Positions 5,719-12,092 of a DNA stretch of 18,077 nt are shown here, in pieces (positions within the stretch are counted from its first letter, which is position 1; every line of letters begins with the position of its first letter). A model generated the notes under the pieces. The model did no database searches and had not been told where the DNA came from. It worked only from the letters and a program-made list of their open reading frames with translations. The DNA lies in assembly GCA_030147065.1 (NCBI GenBank), contig JASLAP010000355.1:1-18077 (forward strand), read 5' to 3'. Made by a program: the position numbers and the translations under genes. This DNA comes from Pseudonocardia sp. Lineage in GTDB: Bacteria; Actinomycetota; Actinomycetes; Mycobacteriales; Pseudonocardiaceae.

Positions 5719-6561
5719 TCAGCCCACCGCCAGCAACCCGATCCCGACCAGGGCGATCAGCGCGCCGAACCGCTGCGAGGGCGCCGGCCGCTCGCGCAGC
5801 AGCAGGAACGCCAGCACCACGGTGACCACCGGGTTCAGCGTCGCGATCACCGACACCACGCTGAGCAGGCCGATCCGGCTCGCCTCGCCGAACGCGAAGG
5901 TGCCAAGGGCCAGCAGGAGGCCGGGGACCAGCGTCCAGGCGGCGTCCCGGAGGCGCACCCGCACCGCCGCCCGCAGCGCGAGCACACCGACCGCGGTGCA
6001 GGCCAGCAGGGCGATCCGGGACCAGAGCAGCGCGCCCGCCGACGACTCGTCCGCCGCCTCGGCGTAGGTGACCAGGAACGTGCCGAACAGCAGCCCGGCC
6101 AGCAGCGCCCAGCCGATCCCGCGGGCCGGGGCGCGCGGCCGGTCACCGGCCCGGGCCGGGGGGCGCCGCGCGGCGAGCACGATGCCGACCAGCACGACCG
6201 GGATGCCGAGCAGCTGCACCGGGCTCGGCCGGTCGCCGGTCGCCAGCCCGACCAGCACCGGCACGATCGCCCCGCTGGCCGCGATGGGTGACAGCACGCT
6301 CAGGTCGCCGGTCTGGCCGGCCCGGTAGAAGCAGGCCAGCGCGGCCGCGTTGGCCGCGCCCGCGGCCAGCGCGAAGGCCAGCCCGGGACCGGACATCCGC
6401 ACGTCGGCGCCCAGGCTGAGCAGGGCCGACACCGCCAGGCCGGCGAGCTGGCTGCCCAGCAGGACCGTGGCCAGCGGCATCCGCCGGCCGAGCACCGGGG
6501 CGATGTAGTTGGCCGCGCCGTAGCCGATGGCGGTGCCGAGCGCGAGCAGGATCGCCGCCAC
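5719..6561 (-). CDS. EamA/DMT-superfamily transporter
   Basis: A 280-residue inner-membrane protein with the duplicated five-helix EamA repeat (about ten hydrophobic segments): first half about 1-132, second half about 148-280, separated by a short Arg/Pro-rich loop (ARRPPARAGDRPRAPARG). Typical drug/metabolite-transporter features include NYIAPVLGRRMPLATVL in the first repeat and IATLNPVVTVVLAFLLLRERPAPSQRFGALIALVGIGLL at the end of the second, the helix-turn-helix hairpin with E-R that ends most EamA domains. Likely an exporter or importer of a small metabolite; the substrate cannot be inferred. The GTG at 6561 is supported by GGAGG (6566-6570), though the spacing of 4 nt is short. It ends 19 nt from the convergent SCO1664-family stop with no strong terminator between; only a 4-bp GGGC/GCCC hairpin (5703-5713) is present. 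Confidence 0.9.
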   Translation of the reverse strand: MAAILLALGTAIGYGAANYIAPVLGRRMPLATVLLGSQLAGLAVSALLSLGADVRMSGPGLAFALAAGAANAAALACFYRAGQTGDLSVLSPIAASGAIVPVLVGLATGDRPSPVQLLGIPVVLVGIVLAARRPPARAGDRPRAPARGIGWALLAGLLFGTFLVTYAEAADESSAGALLWSRIALLACTAVGVLALRAAVRVRLRDAAWTLVPGLLLALGTFAFGEASRIGLLSVVSVIATLNPVVTVVLAFLLLRERPAPSQRFGALIALVGIGLLAVG

Positions 6562-6635
6562 GCCGCCTCCGGTCGGGCTGGGGAGCCACCGGACGTCGGC
6601 GGCCGGCTCATCCTGCCCGGGGCGCCTGCCGGCAG

Positions 6636-6686
6636 CGGAGCGACGCGCGGGCGGCGATCACGATCACGTCTCGCCGCCCCGCTCCG
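6636..6686. repeat. Long interrupted palindrome in the divergent transporter/DoxX region
   Basis: Outer arms CGGAGCG (6636-6642) and CGCTCCG (6680-6686) are perfect complements. Inner arms GGGCGGCGA (6649-6657) and TCGCCGCCC (6671-6679) are perfect complements and abut the outer arm on the right side. Together they form a 16-bp stem with one 6-nt bulge (6643-6648) and a 13-nt loop. GATCAC occurs twice in tandem across the inner arm and loop (6656-6667). A separate 10-bp palindrome CTGCCGGCAG lies next to it (6626-6635). No gene converges here, so an ordinary terminator is not the obvious reading; an operator or a structured 5' leader of the transporter gene is possible. The rest of 6562-6635 shows nothing else. 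Confidence 0.6.
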
Positions 6687-6717
6687 AATGTTCTGGGATG
6701 TAGATTATTGAGCATTC
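6686..6717 (+). promoter_or_regulatory. AT-rich promoter with flanking inverted repeat upstream of doxX-like gene
   Basis: This stretch is strikingly AT-rich for the window. TAGATT (6701-6706) fits a -10 element. It is flanked by GAATGTTC (6686-6693) and GAGCATTC (6710-6717), an inverted repeat matching at 7 of 8 positions, which could be a repressor site covering the promoter. No strong -35 is visible. The predicted start leaves a leader of about 30 nt with a GGAGG ribosome site. Confidence 0.45.
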
Positions 6718-6742
6718 ATCGGGGTCGACCGGAGGGGTGCAC

Positions 6743-7111
6743 GTGGAGATCGTGATCTGGGTGCTGACGATCGGGCTGGCCGGGGCGATGCTCGGGGCCG
6801 GGGTGATGAAGCTGGTCCGTCCGCGGCCGGCCCTGGTCGCGTCCGGGATGGCCTACGCGGAGGACTTCTCCGACGGTGCGATCAAGGGCATCGGAGCGCT
6901 GGAGGTGCTGGGCGCGGTCGGGCTGATCCTGCCGGCGGTCACCGGGATCGCCCCGATCCTCGTCCCGCTGGCCGCGACCGGGCTGGCGCTGATCATGGTG
7001 GGTGCGGTGGTGGTGCACATCCGGCGCAAGGAGCAGTTCGTCGCGCCGCTGGTGCTCGGGGTCGTCGCGCTGGTGGTGGCCGTGCTGCGGTTCGGGCCCT
7101 TCCCGCTGTGA
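6743..7111 (+). CDS. DoxX-like small membrane protein
   Basis: A 122-residue membrane protein with four predicted hydrophobic helices (about 3-24, 48-68, 71-92, 98-117), the usual layout of DoxX and DoxX-like proteins. Characteristic spots are the first helix ending in GAGVMKLVRPRPAL, and GAIKGIGALEVLGAVGLILP at the start of helix two, where the family carries a conserved Gly-x-x-E. Members have been linked to terminal oxidase partners, redox homeostasis or organic-acid handling; the role of this one is unknown. The GTG at 6743 is preferred over the in-frame GTG at 6737 because GGAGG (6731-6735) is 7 nt upstream of it. The next gene on the same strand starts 118 nt downstream with its own ribosome site; the gap holds no strong terminator. 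Confidence 0.87.
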   Translation: MEIVIWVLTIGLAGAMLGAGVMKLVRPRPALVASGMAYAEDFSDGAIKGIGALEVLGAVGLILPAVTGIAPILVPLAATGLALIMVGAVVVHIRRKEQFVAPLVLGVVALVVAVLRFGPFPL

Positions 7112-7229
7112 GCCGCACCTAGCACGGGGCCCGGCCGCCCGCCAGGGAGTGTCAGGACTATGCGGAGCCTCCTCCGGTAGGCGTAGGGTCGTCCGTGGGG
7201 CGCCGAGCGGCGCCACGTAGGGAGGCACC

Positions 7230-8102
7230 GTGAAGATCGGTCTGCACATCGCGGACTTCACCTACCCGGCCGGTCCCGCCGGCCTGGCCGAGGACCTGAC
7301 CCGCATCGCGACCACGGCCGAGGAGGCCGGCTTCGCCCGGATCAGCGTCATGGACCACGTCTGGCAGATCGGCGTGGTGGGTCCGCCCGAGCACGACATG
7401 CTGGAGGCCTACACGACCCTGGGCTACCTGGCGGCGCGCACGTCGAAGGTCGAGCTGCTGGCCTGGGTCACCGCGGTCACCTACCGCGAGCCGGGCATGC
7501 TCGCCAAGCTGGTCAGCACCCTTGACGTGCTGTCGCAGGGCCGGGCGTGGCTGGGCATCGGGGCGGCGTGGAACTCCGACGAGGCGCGCGGCCTGGGCCT
7601 GCACTTCCCGCCGACCGCCGAGCGCTTCGAGCGGCTGGAGGAGACGCTGCAGATCTGCCAGCAGATGTGGAGCGACTCCGACGCGCCGTACCGCGGCAAG
7701 CACTACACCCTGGAGCGCACCCTCAACGTGCCCCAGCCGCTGACCCGGCCGCACCCGCCGATCCTGATCGGGGGCAGCGGGGAGAAGAAGACGCTGCGGA
7801 TGGTGGCCCAGTACGCCCAGGCCTGCAACCTGTTCGCCGGGCCCGAGGTGGCGCACAAGCTCGACGTGCTGCGCGGGCACTGCGAGGCCGTCGGCCGGGA
7901 CTACGACGAGATCGAGAAGACCGTCATCCTGCCGCTGGACCTCGGTCAGCAGGGGGAGAAGACCGACCAGCTGCTCACCCAGCTGGAGGGTCTGGCCGCG
8001 CTCGGCGTGCAGGAGGCGCACGGCATCGTGCCGCGGGTCTCCGAGCCCGGGGTGCTGGAGCGCTTCGCCAAGGACGTCATCCCGGCCGCCGCCCGGATGT
8101 AG
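7230..8102 (+). CDS. LLM-class F420-dependent oxidoreductase
   Basis: A 290-residue luciferase-like monooxygenase family protein of the actinobacterial F420-dependent group (TIGR03560-like). It begins MKIGLHIADFTY as family members do, has the MDHVWQ segment at 41-46, a mobile region containing GPPEHDMLEAYTTLGYLAA, WVTAVTYREPGMLAKLVSTLDVLSQGR around 79-105, then WLGIGAAWN (107-115), a hallmark of this class, and the PPILIGGSGEKKTLRMVAQYA segment of the C-terminal half of the TIM barrel. Such enzymes use reduced coenzyme F420 (or FMN) to reduce diverse substrates; the substrate is not predictable. The GTG at 7230 has AGGGAGG (7219-7225) 4 nt upstream. A TAGGGT hexamer (7184-7189) may be its -10. 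A 13-bp-arm hairpin follows the stop. Confidence 0.93.
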   Translation: MKIGLHIADFTYPAGPAGLAEDLTRIATTAEEAGFARISVMDHVWQIGVVGPPEHDMLEAYTTLGYLAARTSKVELLAWVTAVTYREPGMLAKLVSTLDVLSQGRAWLGIGAAWNSDEARGLGLHFPPTAERFERLEETLQICQQMWSDSDAPYRGKHYTLERTLNVPQPLTRPHPPILIGGSGEKKTLRMVAQYAQACNLFAGPEVAHKLDVLRGHCEAVGRDYDEIEKTVILPLDLGQQGEKTDQLLTQLEGLAALGVQEAHGIVPRVSEPGVLERFAKDVIPAAARM

Positions 8103-8110
8103 CCGCCTGC

Positions 8111-8148
8111 GGATCTTCCCCGGGGCCGGTCCGAACCGGGGGAGATCC
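8111..8148 (+). terminator. Hairpin terminator after the LLM oxidoreductase gene
   Basis: GGATCTTCCCCGG (8111-8123) pairs with CCGGGGGAGATCC (8136-8148) at 12 of 13 positions, the exception being a G-U-type mismatch; the loop is 12 nt. It starts 9 nt after the stop codon. No T-tract. Confidence 0.7.
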
Positions 8149-8167
8149 TGCCCCGTGTGCGCGGTAG

Positions 8168-8189
8168 TCGGTACCGTCGCGCGTACCGA
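8168..8189. promoter_or_regulatory. Inverted repeat in the gnd promoter region
   Basis: TCGGTAC (8168-8174) and GTACCGA (8183-8189) are perfect inverted repeats with an 8-bp spacer, about 20 nt upstream of the gnd ATG. TACCGT (8172-8177) inside it could be a -10 element. The sequence GGTAG also recurs on both sides (8163-8167, 8193-8197). It could be an operator, but no regulator is identified. Confidence 0.35.
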
Positions 8190-8209
8190 GCCGGTAGCGA
8201 GGGAGAACG

Positions 8210-9688
8210 ATGACTGAGTCCACGGCAGCTGGGTCCACGGCAGCTGGGTCCACGGGTGGCAGCCGGATCGGGGTCAGCGGCCTGGCGGTGATGGGGGCAA
8301 ACCTGGCCCGCAACATCGCCGGCCGCGGCACCGCGGTCGCCGTGCACAACCGGACGACGGCGCGGACCAAGGAGTTCATGGCCGAGTACGGCCACGAGGG
8401 CGCCTTCACCGCCGCCGAGAGCCTCGAGGACTTCGTGGCCGCCCTGGAGCGGCCCCGCCGGATCATCGTCATGGTCAAGGCCGGCAAGCCGGTGGACGCG
8501 GTGATCGACGAGCTGAGTCCGCTGCTGGACGAGGGCGACATCATCATCGACGCCGGCAACTCGCACTTCGACGACACCCGCCGGCGCACCGCGGCCTGCG
8601 CCGAGCGCGGCCTGCGGTTCATGGGTGTCGGGGTGTCCGGCGGCGAGGAGGGCGCGCTGCTCGGGCCGAGCATCATGCCCGGCGGCGACCCGGCCGCCTA
8701 CGCCGAGGTCGAGGAGATCCTCACCGGCATCGCCGCGGTCGTCGACGGCACCCCGTGCTGCGTGCACGTCGGCCCGGACGGGGCCGGGCACTACGTCAAG
8801 ATGGTGCACAACGGCATCGAGTACGCCGACATCCAGCTCATCGCCGAGGCCTACGACCTGCTCACGCACGTGGCCGGGCTGGAGGCGCCGGCCATCTCGG
8901 CGATCTTCGAGGAGTGGAACTCCGGCGACCTGGAGTCGTTCCTGATCGAGATCACCGCGAAGGTGCTGGGCAAGACCGACGAGAAGACCGGCCGCCCGCT
9001 GGTCGACGTGATCGTCGACGAGGCCCAGCAGAAGGGCACCGGCACCTGGACCGCGGTCGACGCGCTCGGCCTGGGCGTGCCGCTCACCGGGATCACCGAG
9101 GCGGTGTTCGCCCGCGGGCTCTCGGCGCTGAGCGGCGAGCGCAAGGCCGCGTCCAGGACGCTGTCCGGCCCCAACCCGGCCGCCGCGGAGAACCGCGAGG
9201 ACCTGATCGACGACATCCGCCAGGCCCTCTACGCCAGCAAGGTCGTCGCCTACGCCCAGGGCTTCGCCCAGATGCGCGCGGCCTCCACGGCGAACGGCTG
9301 GGACCTCGACCTGGGCGCCATGGCGACAATCTGGCGCGGCGGCTGCATCATCCGGGCGCAGTTCCTCAACCGGATCACCGAGGCCTACGCCGAGCACGGT
9401 GACGTCGAGAACCTGCTGATGGTGCCGTACTTCACCGAGGCGGTCGCGAACGCGCAGGACGCCTGGCGGCGGGTGGTCGTCACCGCGACCGAGCAGGGCG
9501 TGCCGATCCCGGCCTTCGCCAGCTCGCTGAGCTACTACGACGCCTACCGCCGCGAGCGGGTGCCGGCCAACCTGATCCAGGGCCTGCGCGACTACTTCGG
9601 CGCCCACACCTACCGCCGGATCGACGCCGAGGGCAGCTACCACACCCGGTGGAGCCAGGACGGCACCGAGGTGCGCACCGACGTCTGA
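8210..9688 (+). CDS. gnd: 6-phosphogluconate dehydrogenase, decarboxylating (NADP+)
   Basis: A 492-residue long-form (homodimeric, E. coli/human-type) 6PGDH that oxidises 6-phosphogluconate to ribulose-5-phosphate and CO2, making NADPH in the oxidative pentose phosphate pathway. The N-terminal Rossmann domain has GLAVMGANLARNI (24-36) and VHNRTT (45-50), where the Arg after Asn fits NADP preference. MVKAG is at 88-92 and the GVSGGEEGA motif at 141-149. The catalytic Lys197 lies in HYVKMVHNGIEY, with Glu204 following. The all-alpha C-terminal domain includes the IIRAQFLNRI and SSLSYYDAYR substrate regions and the conserved C-terminal tail. The ATG at 8210 is preceded by GAGGGAGA (8199-8206). 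The first ~18 residues are a Ser/Thr/Ala/Gly extension made by a DNA tandem repeat, not part of the fold. The gene is followed by a strong hairpin and stands alone on this strand. Confidence 0.97.
   Translation: MTESTAAGSTAAGSTGGSRIGVSGLAVMGANLARNIAGRGTAVAVHNRTTARTKEFMAEYGHEGAFTAAESLEDFVAALERPRRIIVMVKAGKPVDAVIDELSPLLDEGDIIIDAGNSHFDDTRRRTAACAERGLRFMGVGVSGGEEGALLGPSIMPGGDPAAYAEVEEILTGIAAVVDGTPCCVHVGPDGAGHYVKMVHNGIEYADIQLIAEAYDLLTHVAGLEAPAISAIFEEWNSGDLESFLIEITAKVLGKTDEKTGRPLVDVIVDEAQQKGTGTWTAVDALGLGVPLTGITEAVFARGLSALSGERKAASRTLSGPNPAAAENREDLIDDIRQALYASKVVAYAQGFAQMRAASTANGWDLDLGAMATIWRGGCIIRAQFLNRITEAYAEHGDVENLLMVPYFTEAVANAQDAWRRVVVTATEQGVPIPAFASSLSYYDAYRRERVPANLIQGLRDYFGAHTYRRIDAEGSYHTRWSQDGTEVRTDV
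8219..8255 (+). repeat. 15-bp tandem repeat inside the gnd N-terminus
   Basis: TCCACGGCAGCTGGG occurs twice without a single difference (8219-8233, 8234-8248), followed by a partial third copy (8249-8255). In frame it encodes STAAG-STAAG-STG. Identity at synonymous sites indicates recent slippage or duplication. Confidence 0.9.
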
Positions 9689-9704
9689 CGTCCGGCCCGC
9701 GGGG

Positions 9705-9737
9705 CGGTCGGGCCGGGCTGGTCAGCCGGCCCGGCCG
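9705..9737. terminator. Bidirectional terminator between gnd and the first Uma2 gene
   Basis: The arms 9705-9720 and 9723-9737 pair over about 15 bp with one bulged G and one G-T pair; at the apex CAGCC pairs with GGCTG. The hairpin begins 17 nt after the gnd stop and ends 28 nt before the stop of the convergent Uma2 gene. A second small hairpin, CGTTC-AGAC-GAACG (9745-9758), follows. No T-tract in either direction. Confidence 0.75.
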
Positions 9738-9764
9738 ACTTCCTCGTTCAGACGAACGGGGCTG

Positions 9765-10343
9765 TCACACGAGTCGCGTCAGGTCGATCCGGGCCGGGAA
9801 GGGCGCGTCGGTCTCGAAGACGCCCTTCACCGGCTGCGCGTCGACGTAGCCGAACTCGCCGGCGAGGTGGCAAGCGGTGAGGCTCGGGCCGTCGTCCAGG
9901 TCGATGATCCAGTAATGGCCGATGCCGGCGTCGGCGTACTCGGAGTGCTTGAACACCGAGTCCGTCCGTCGGGAGTTGGGCGAGATGATCTCGATGGCCA
10001 GCACCACGTCCGACGCCCGGAGGAGCTCACGCCGGGTTCGCACCCGCTGCATTCCCGTCCGGAGCACGATCGCCAGGTCCGGCGCCCGCACCGTCCCCGG
10101 CTGGTCCTCCGGCACCAGCCCGAGGTCGATGTCGACGTCCGGCGCGATCTGCAGGTGCTCCGGGAGCGACATCTGGATCTGGTGACCGAGCTGGAACCCC
10201 GCCGCCTGGTGGTCGGGGACCGGCCGCGGCGACATCACCAGGTTGCCTTCCTGCAGTTCGAACCGCGACTCCGAATCCTCCGGGAGGGCCAGGTAGTCGG
10301 CGACGGTGAGGGACGGCGCCGTGGGCTGCGGGAGCGCGGTCAT
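9765..10343 (-). CDS. Uma2 family putative endonuclease, copy A
   Basis: A 192-residue Uma2 (DUF820) protein, a PD-(D/E)XK nuclease-like family common in cyanobacteria and actinobacteria and of unproven cellular role. Family landmarks: the N-terminal LTVADYLALPEDSE, then RFELQEGNLVMSPRPVPDHQ (the E-L-x-x-G-x-L strand followed by the conserved His), the core VDIDLGLVPEDQPGTVRAPDLAIV with Asp92-type acidic residue, and EIISPNSRRTDSVFKHSEYADAGIGHYWIIDL, holding the second acidic residue, a Lys and the G-I-x-H-Y-W signature. Start at ATG 10343, with CACACT (10351-10356, minus strand) 7 nt upstream and no Shine-Dalgarno, suggesting a leaderless message. It follows the closely related copy B by 61 nt; the last 75 residues of the two are about 88% identical. 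Confidence 0.92.
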   Translation of the reverse strand: MTALPQPTAPSLTVADYLALPEDSESRFELQEGNLVMSPRPVPDHQAAGFQLGHQIQMSLPEHLQIAPDVDIDLGLVPEDQPGTVRAPDLAIVLRTGMQRVRTRRELLRASDVVLAIEIISPNSRRTDSVFKHSEYADAGIGHYWIIDLDDGPSLTACHLAGEFGYVDAQPVKGVFETDAPFPARIDLTRLV

Positions 10344-10404
10344 GGCGACGAGTGTGGCAGGTTCGGGCTGCGAGCTCCGGGAGCCGTTCTGGTCGCACGG
10401 AGGA

Positions 10405-10995
10405 TCACAGCACCAGTCGGCCCAGGTCGATCCGGGCCGGGAACGGGGTGTCGGTCTCGAACACCCCGGTCACCGGCTCCGCGTCGACGTAACCGAACTC
10501 GCCGCCCAGGTGGCAGGCGGTGAGGCTGGGCCCGTCGGTGAGGTCGATCATCCAGTAGTGGCCGATGCCGGCGTCGGCGTACTCGGAGTGCTTCATGACC
10601 GAGTCGGTCCGGCGCGAGCTGGGCGAGATGATCTCCATGGCGAGCAGCACCTCGGAGGCCGTGAGCGTTCCGGCGTTCCGGATGCGCTCGAACGCCTCGC
10701 GCGGGACGACGACGAGATCGGGCTTGCGCACGGTCGCCGGTTGCTCGGGCGGCACGAGCCCGAGGTCCACGTCGAGGTCCTGGAGGACCTTCAGACCGTC
10801 GGGCAGCGCCTGCCTGATCTGGACGACGAGCTCCAGGCCTGCGTTCTGATGGCCGCCGGTCGGACCCGGCGTCATCACCAGCGCCCCCTCCTGCAGCTCG
10901 AAGCGCCGGTCGGCCTCCTCCGGGAGAGCGAGGTAGTCAGCCAGGGTGAGCGGCGGCACGTCGTGCTGCGGTGGTGGCTGAGGGAGCGCGGTCAT
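10405..10995 (-). CDS. Uma2 family putative endonuclease, copy B
   Basis: A 196-residue paralogue of the neighbouring copy A, with the same Uma2 (DUF820, PD-(D/E)XK-like) layout: PPLTLADYLALPEE, RFELQEGALVMTPGPTGGHQ, LDVDLGLVPPEQPATVRKPDLVVV, and EIISPSSRRTDSVMKHSEYADAGIGHYW. All predicted core residues remain, so neither copy looks dead. I chose ATG 10995 rather than the in-frame upstream GTG at 11043 because copy A begins with the same MTALPQP peptide and a CAGACT -10-like hexamer (11003-11008, minus strand) sits 7 nt upstream. The promoter region is homologous to that of copy A (shared TGCCAnACT), so the duplication included it. A palindrome overlaps the start. Copy B lies downstream of the dehydratase and a DnaA-box hairpin. 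Confidence 0.92.
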   Translation of the reverse strand: MTALPQPPPQHDVPPLTLADYLALPEEADRRFELQEGALVMTPGPTGGHQNAGLELVVQIRQALPDGLKVLQDLDVDLGLVPPEQPATVRKPDLVVVPREAFERIRNAGTLTASEVLLAMEIISPSSRRTDSVMKHSEYADAGIGHYWMIDLTDGPSLTACHLGGEFGYVDAEPVTGVFETDTPFPARIDLGRLVL

Positions 10996-11011
10996 GCCAG
11001 CAAGTCTGGCA
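10995..11011 (-). promoter_or_regulatory. Palindrome over the -10 and start of Uma2 copy B
   Basis: TGCCAG-N5-CTGGCA, perfect 6-bp arms with a 5-bp spacer. It covers the -10-like CAGACT and reaches the A of the start codon, an operator-like position. Copy A keeps only the TGCCA half (10355-10359, seen as TGGCA on the plus strand). Confidence 0.45.
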
Positions 11012-11030
11012 CGGTGACCGGACACCGCCC

Positions 11031-11071
11031 GGCCGTTGTCCACAGGTGCTGGGCGCTGTGGACAACCGGCC
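11031..11071 (-). terminator. Hairpin made of two opposed DnaA-box-like sequences
   Basis: GTTGTCCACAG (11035-11045) and CTGTGGACAAC (11056-11066) are perfect inverted repeats with a 10-nt loop; GGCC at each end extends the stem if one C (11067) bulges. The position, 14 nt after the dehydratase stop, suits a terminator. Each arm contains TTGTCCACA (11036-11044 plus strand; 11057-11065 minus strand), which matches the DnaA-box consensus reported for Streptomyces and other high-GC actinobacteria. It may therefore bind DnaA instead of, or as well as, ending transcription. Confidence 0.6.
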
Positions 11072-11085
11072 GGACCGGCCGCTGA

Positions 11086-12084
11086 TCAGGCCCGGACCGG
11101 CACCCGCGGCGGGTACGGTGTCGCGCCGAACCGCTCCACCCACGCCGTCACGTCGGCGGCCGTGACGTTGCCGCCGCACACCACCAGCCCCAGCCGGGCG
11201 TCCGGTCCGATCCGCTCCAGCACCCGCAGCGCGGCCGGTACCAGGCACCCGGCCGCCGGCTCGGTCCAGACCTTGGCCTGCTCGGCGAGGGTGAGGCAGC
11301 CCCGCACGGCGTCCGCGTCCGGCACCACCAGCACGTCCTCGACCAGCGCCGCCACGTGGTCGAGGGTGAGCTGGGAGGCGTGCGGGGCGCTCAGCGTGCT
11401 GGCGATCGAGGACAGCCGCACCGGGACCGGGGCCTTCGCCGCGAGGGCCTGCGACATCGCGTCGGCGCCCGCGGTCTCCACGCCCCACACCCGCACGCCC
11501 GGCCGCAGCGCCCGGAAGGCGGTGGCGATCCCCGAGATGAACGCGCCTCCGCCCACGCTGACCAGCACGTCGGTGAGGTCGGGGGCGTCGGTGGCGAACT
11601 CCAGGCCCACGGTGCCGTGCCCGGCGAGCACGAGCGGGTCGTCGAAGGGGTGCACGAGGGTCTTCCCGCCCGCGACCAGCTCGTCGAGCAGGGCGAACGC
11701 ACCGGCCATGTCGGGGGTGAGGCGCAGGTCGGCGCCGGCCGCGCGGACCGCGGCCTTCGAGCGCTCCGGCGCCGACTCCGCCATCACGACCGTCGCCGCG
11801 ATCCCGAGCGAGCCGGCCACGTCGGCCAGGGCGGTGCCGTGGTTGCCGCCGCTGACCGTGGCCACCCCGGCCGCGCGCTCGGCGTCGGACAGCGAGAGCA
11901 GTTTGTGCACCGACGCCCGCGGCTTGAACGAGCCGGTGCGCTGCAGCAGTTCCAGCTTGAGCGTCACCGGCACGCCCAGGTGGGCGGTCAGTCCGGGGCT
12001 GGGCAGGGTCGGGGTGCGCAGGACGTGCGGCGCGATCCGCTCCGCGGCCGCCCGGATGTCGTCGATGCCGATCAGCTCGCTCAC
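11086..12084 (-). CDS. PLP-dependent serine/threonine dehydratase family protein
   Basis: A 332-residue fold-type II PLP enzyme of the threonine/serine dehydratase group, which deaminates hydroxy-amino acids to 2-oxo acids and ammonia. The PLP lysine is Lys54 in RTGSFKPRAS. SGGNHG (78-83) binds the cofactor's carboxylate side, and SVGGGAFISG (176-185) is the phosphate-binding glycine loop, with Ala in place of the usual fourth Gly. VCGGN near the C-terminus contacts the pyridine ring. It has no C-terminal ACT domain, so isoleucine feedback is not expected and a catabolic role is more likely. Related enzymes include serine racemases and hydroxyectoine-pathway EutB, so the substrate is open. 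The GTG at 12084 fits a TAGCGT -10 hexamer 7 nt upstream (12092-12097, minus strand) with no Shine-Dalgarno. It begins 20 nt after the glpD stop and could also be read through from the glp operon. Confidence 0.9.
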   Translation of the reverse strand: MSELIGIDDIRAAAERIAPHVLRTPTLPSPGLTAHLGVPVTLKLELLQRTGSFKPRASVHKLLSLSDAERAAGVATVSGGNHGTALADVAGSLGIAATVVMAESAPERSKAAVRAAGADLRLTPDMAGAFALLDELVAGGKTLVHPFDDPLVLAGHGTVGLEFATDAPDLTDVLVSVGGGAFISGIATAFRALRPGVRVWGVETAGADAMSQALAAKAPVPVRLSSIASTLSAPHASQLTLDHVAALVEDVLVVPDADAVRGCLTLAEQAKVWTEPAAGCLVPAALRVLERIGPDARLGLVVCGGNVTAADVTAWVERFGATPYPPRVPVRA

Positions 12085-12092
12085 CAGCGCCA

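Noticed and set aside
8219..8255. Short tandem repeat considered as a CRISPR seed or phase-variation tract
   Set aside because: Only two full copies without spacers. The 15-bp unit stays in frame, so it does not switch the gene on and off.
7946..9643. 565-codon minus-strand frame opposite gnd
   Set aside because: Shadow of gnd codon bias; no domain, and it overlaps two well-supported genes.
9765..10995. Uma2 pair as a toxin-antitoxin or antiphage operon
   Set aside because: Both genes encode the same family and no antitoxin-like or defence partner is adjacent. Nothing in the sequence supports a defence function beyond the nuclease-like fold.
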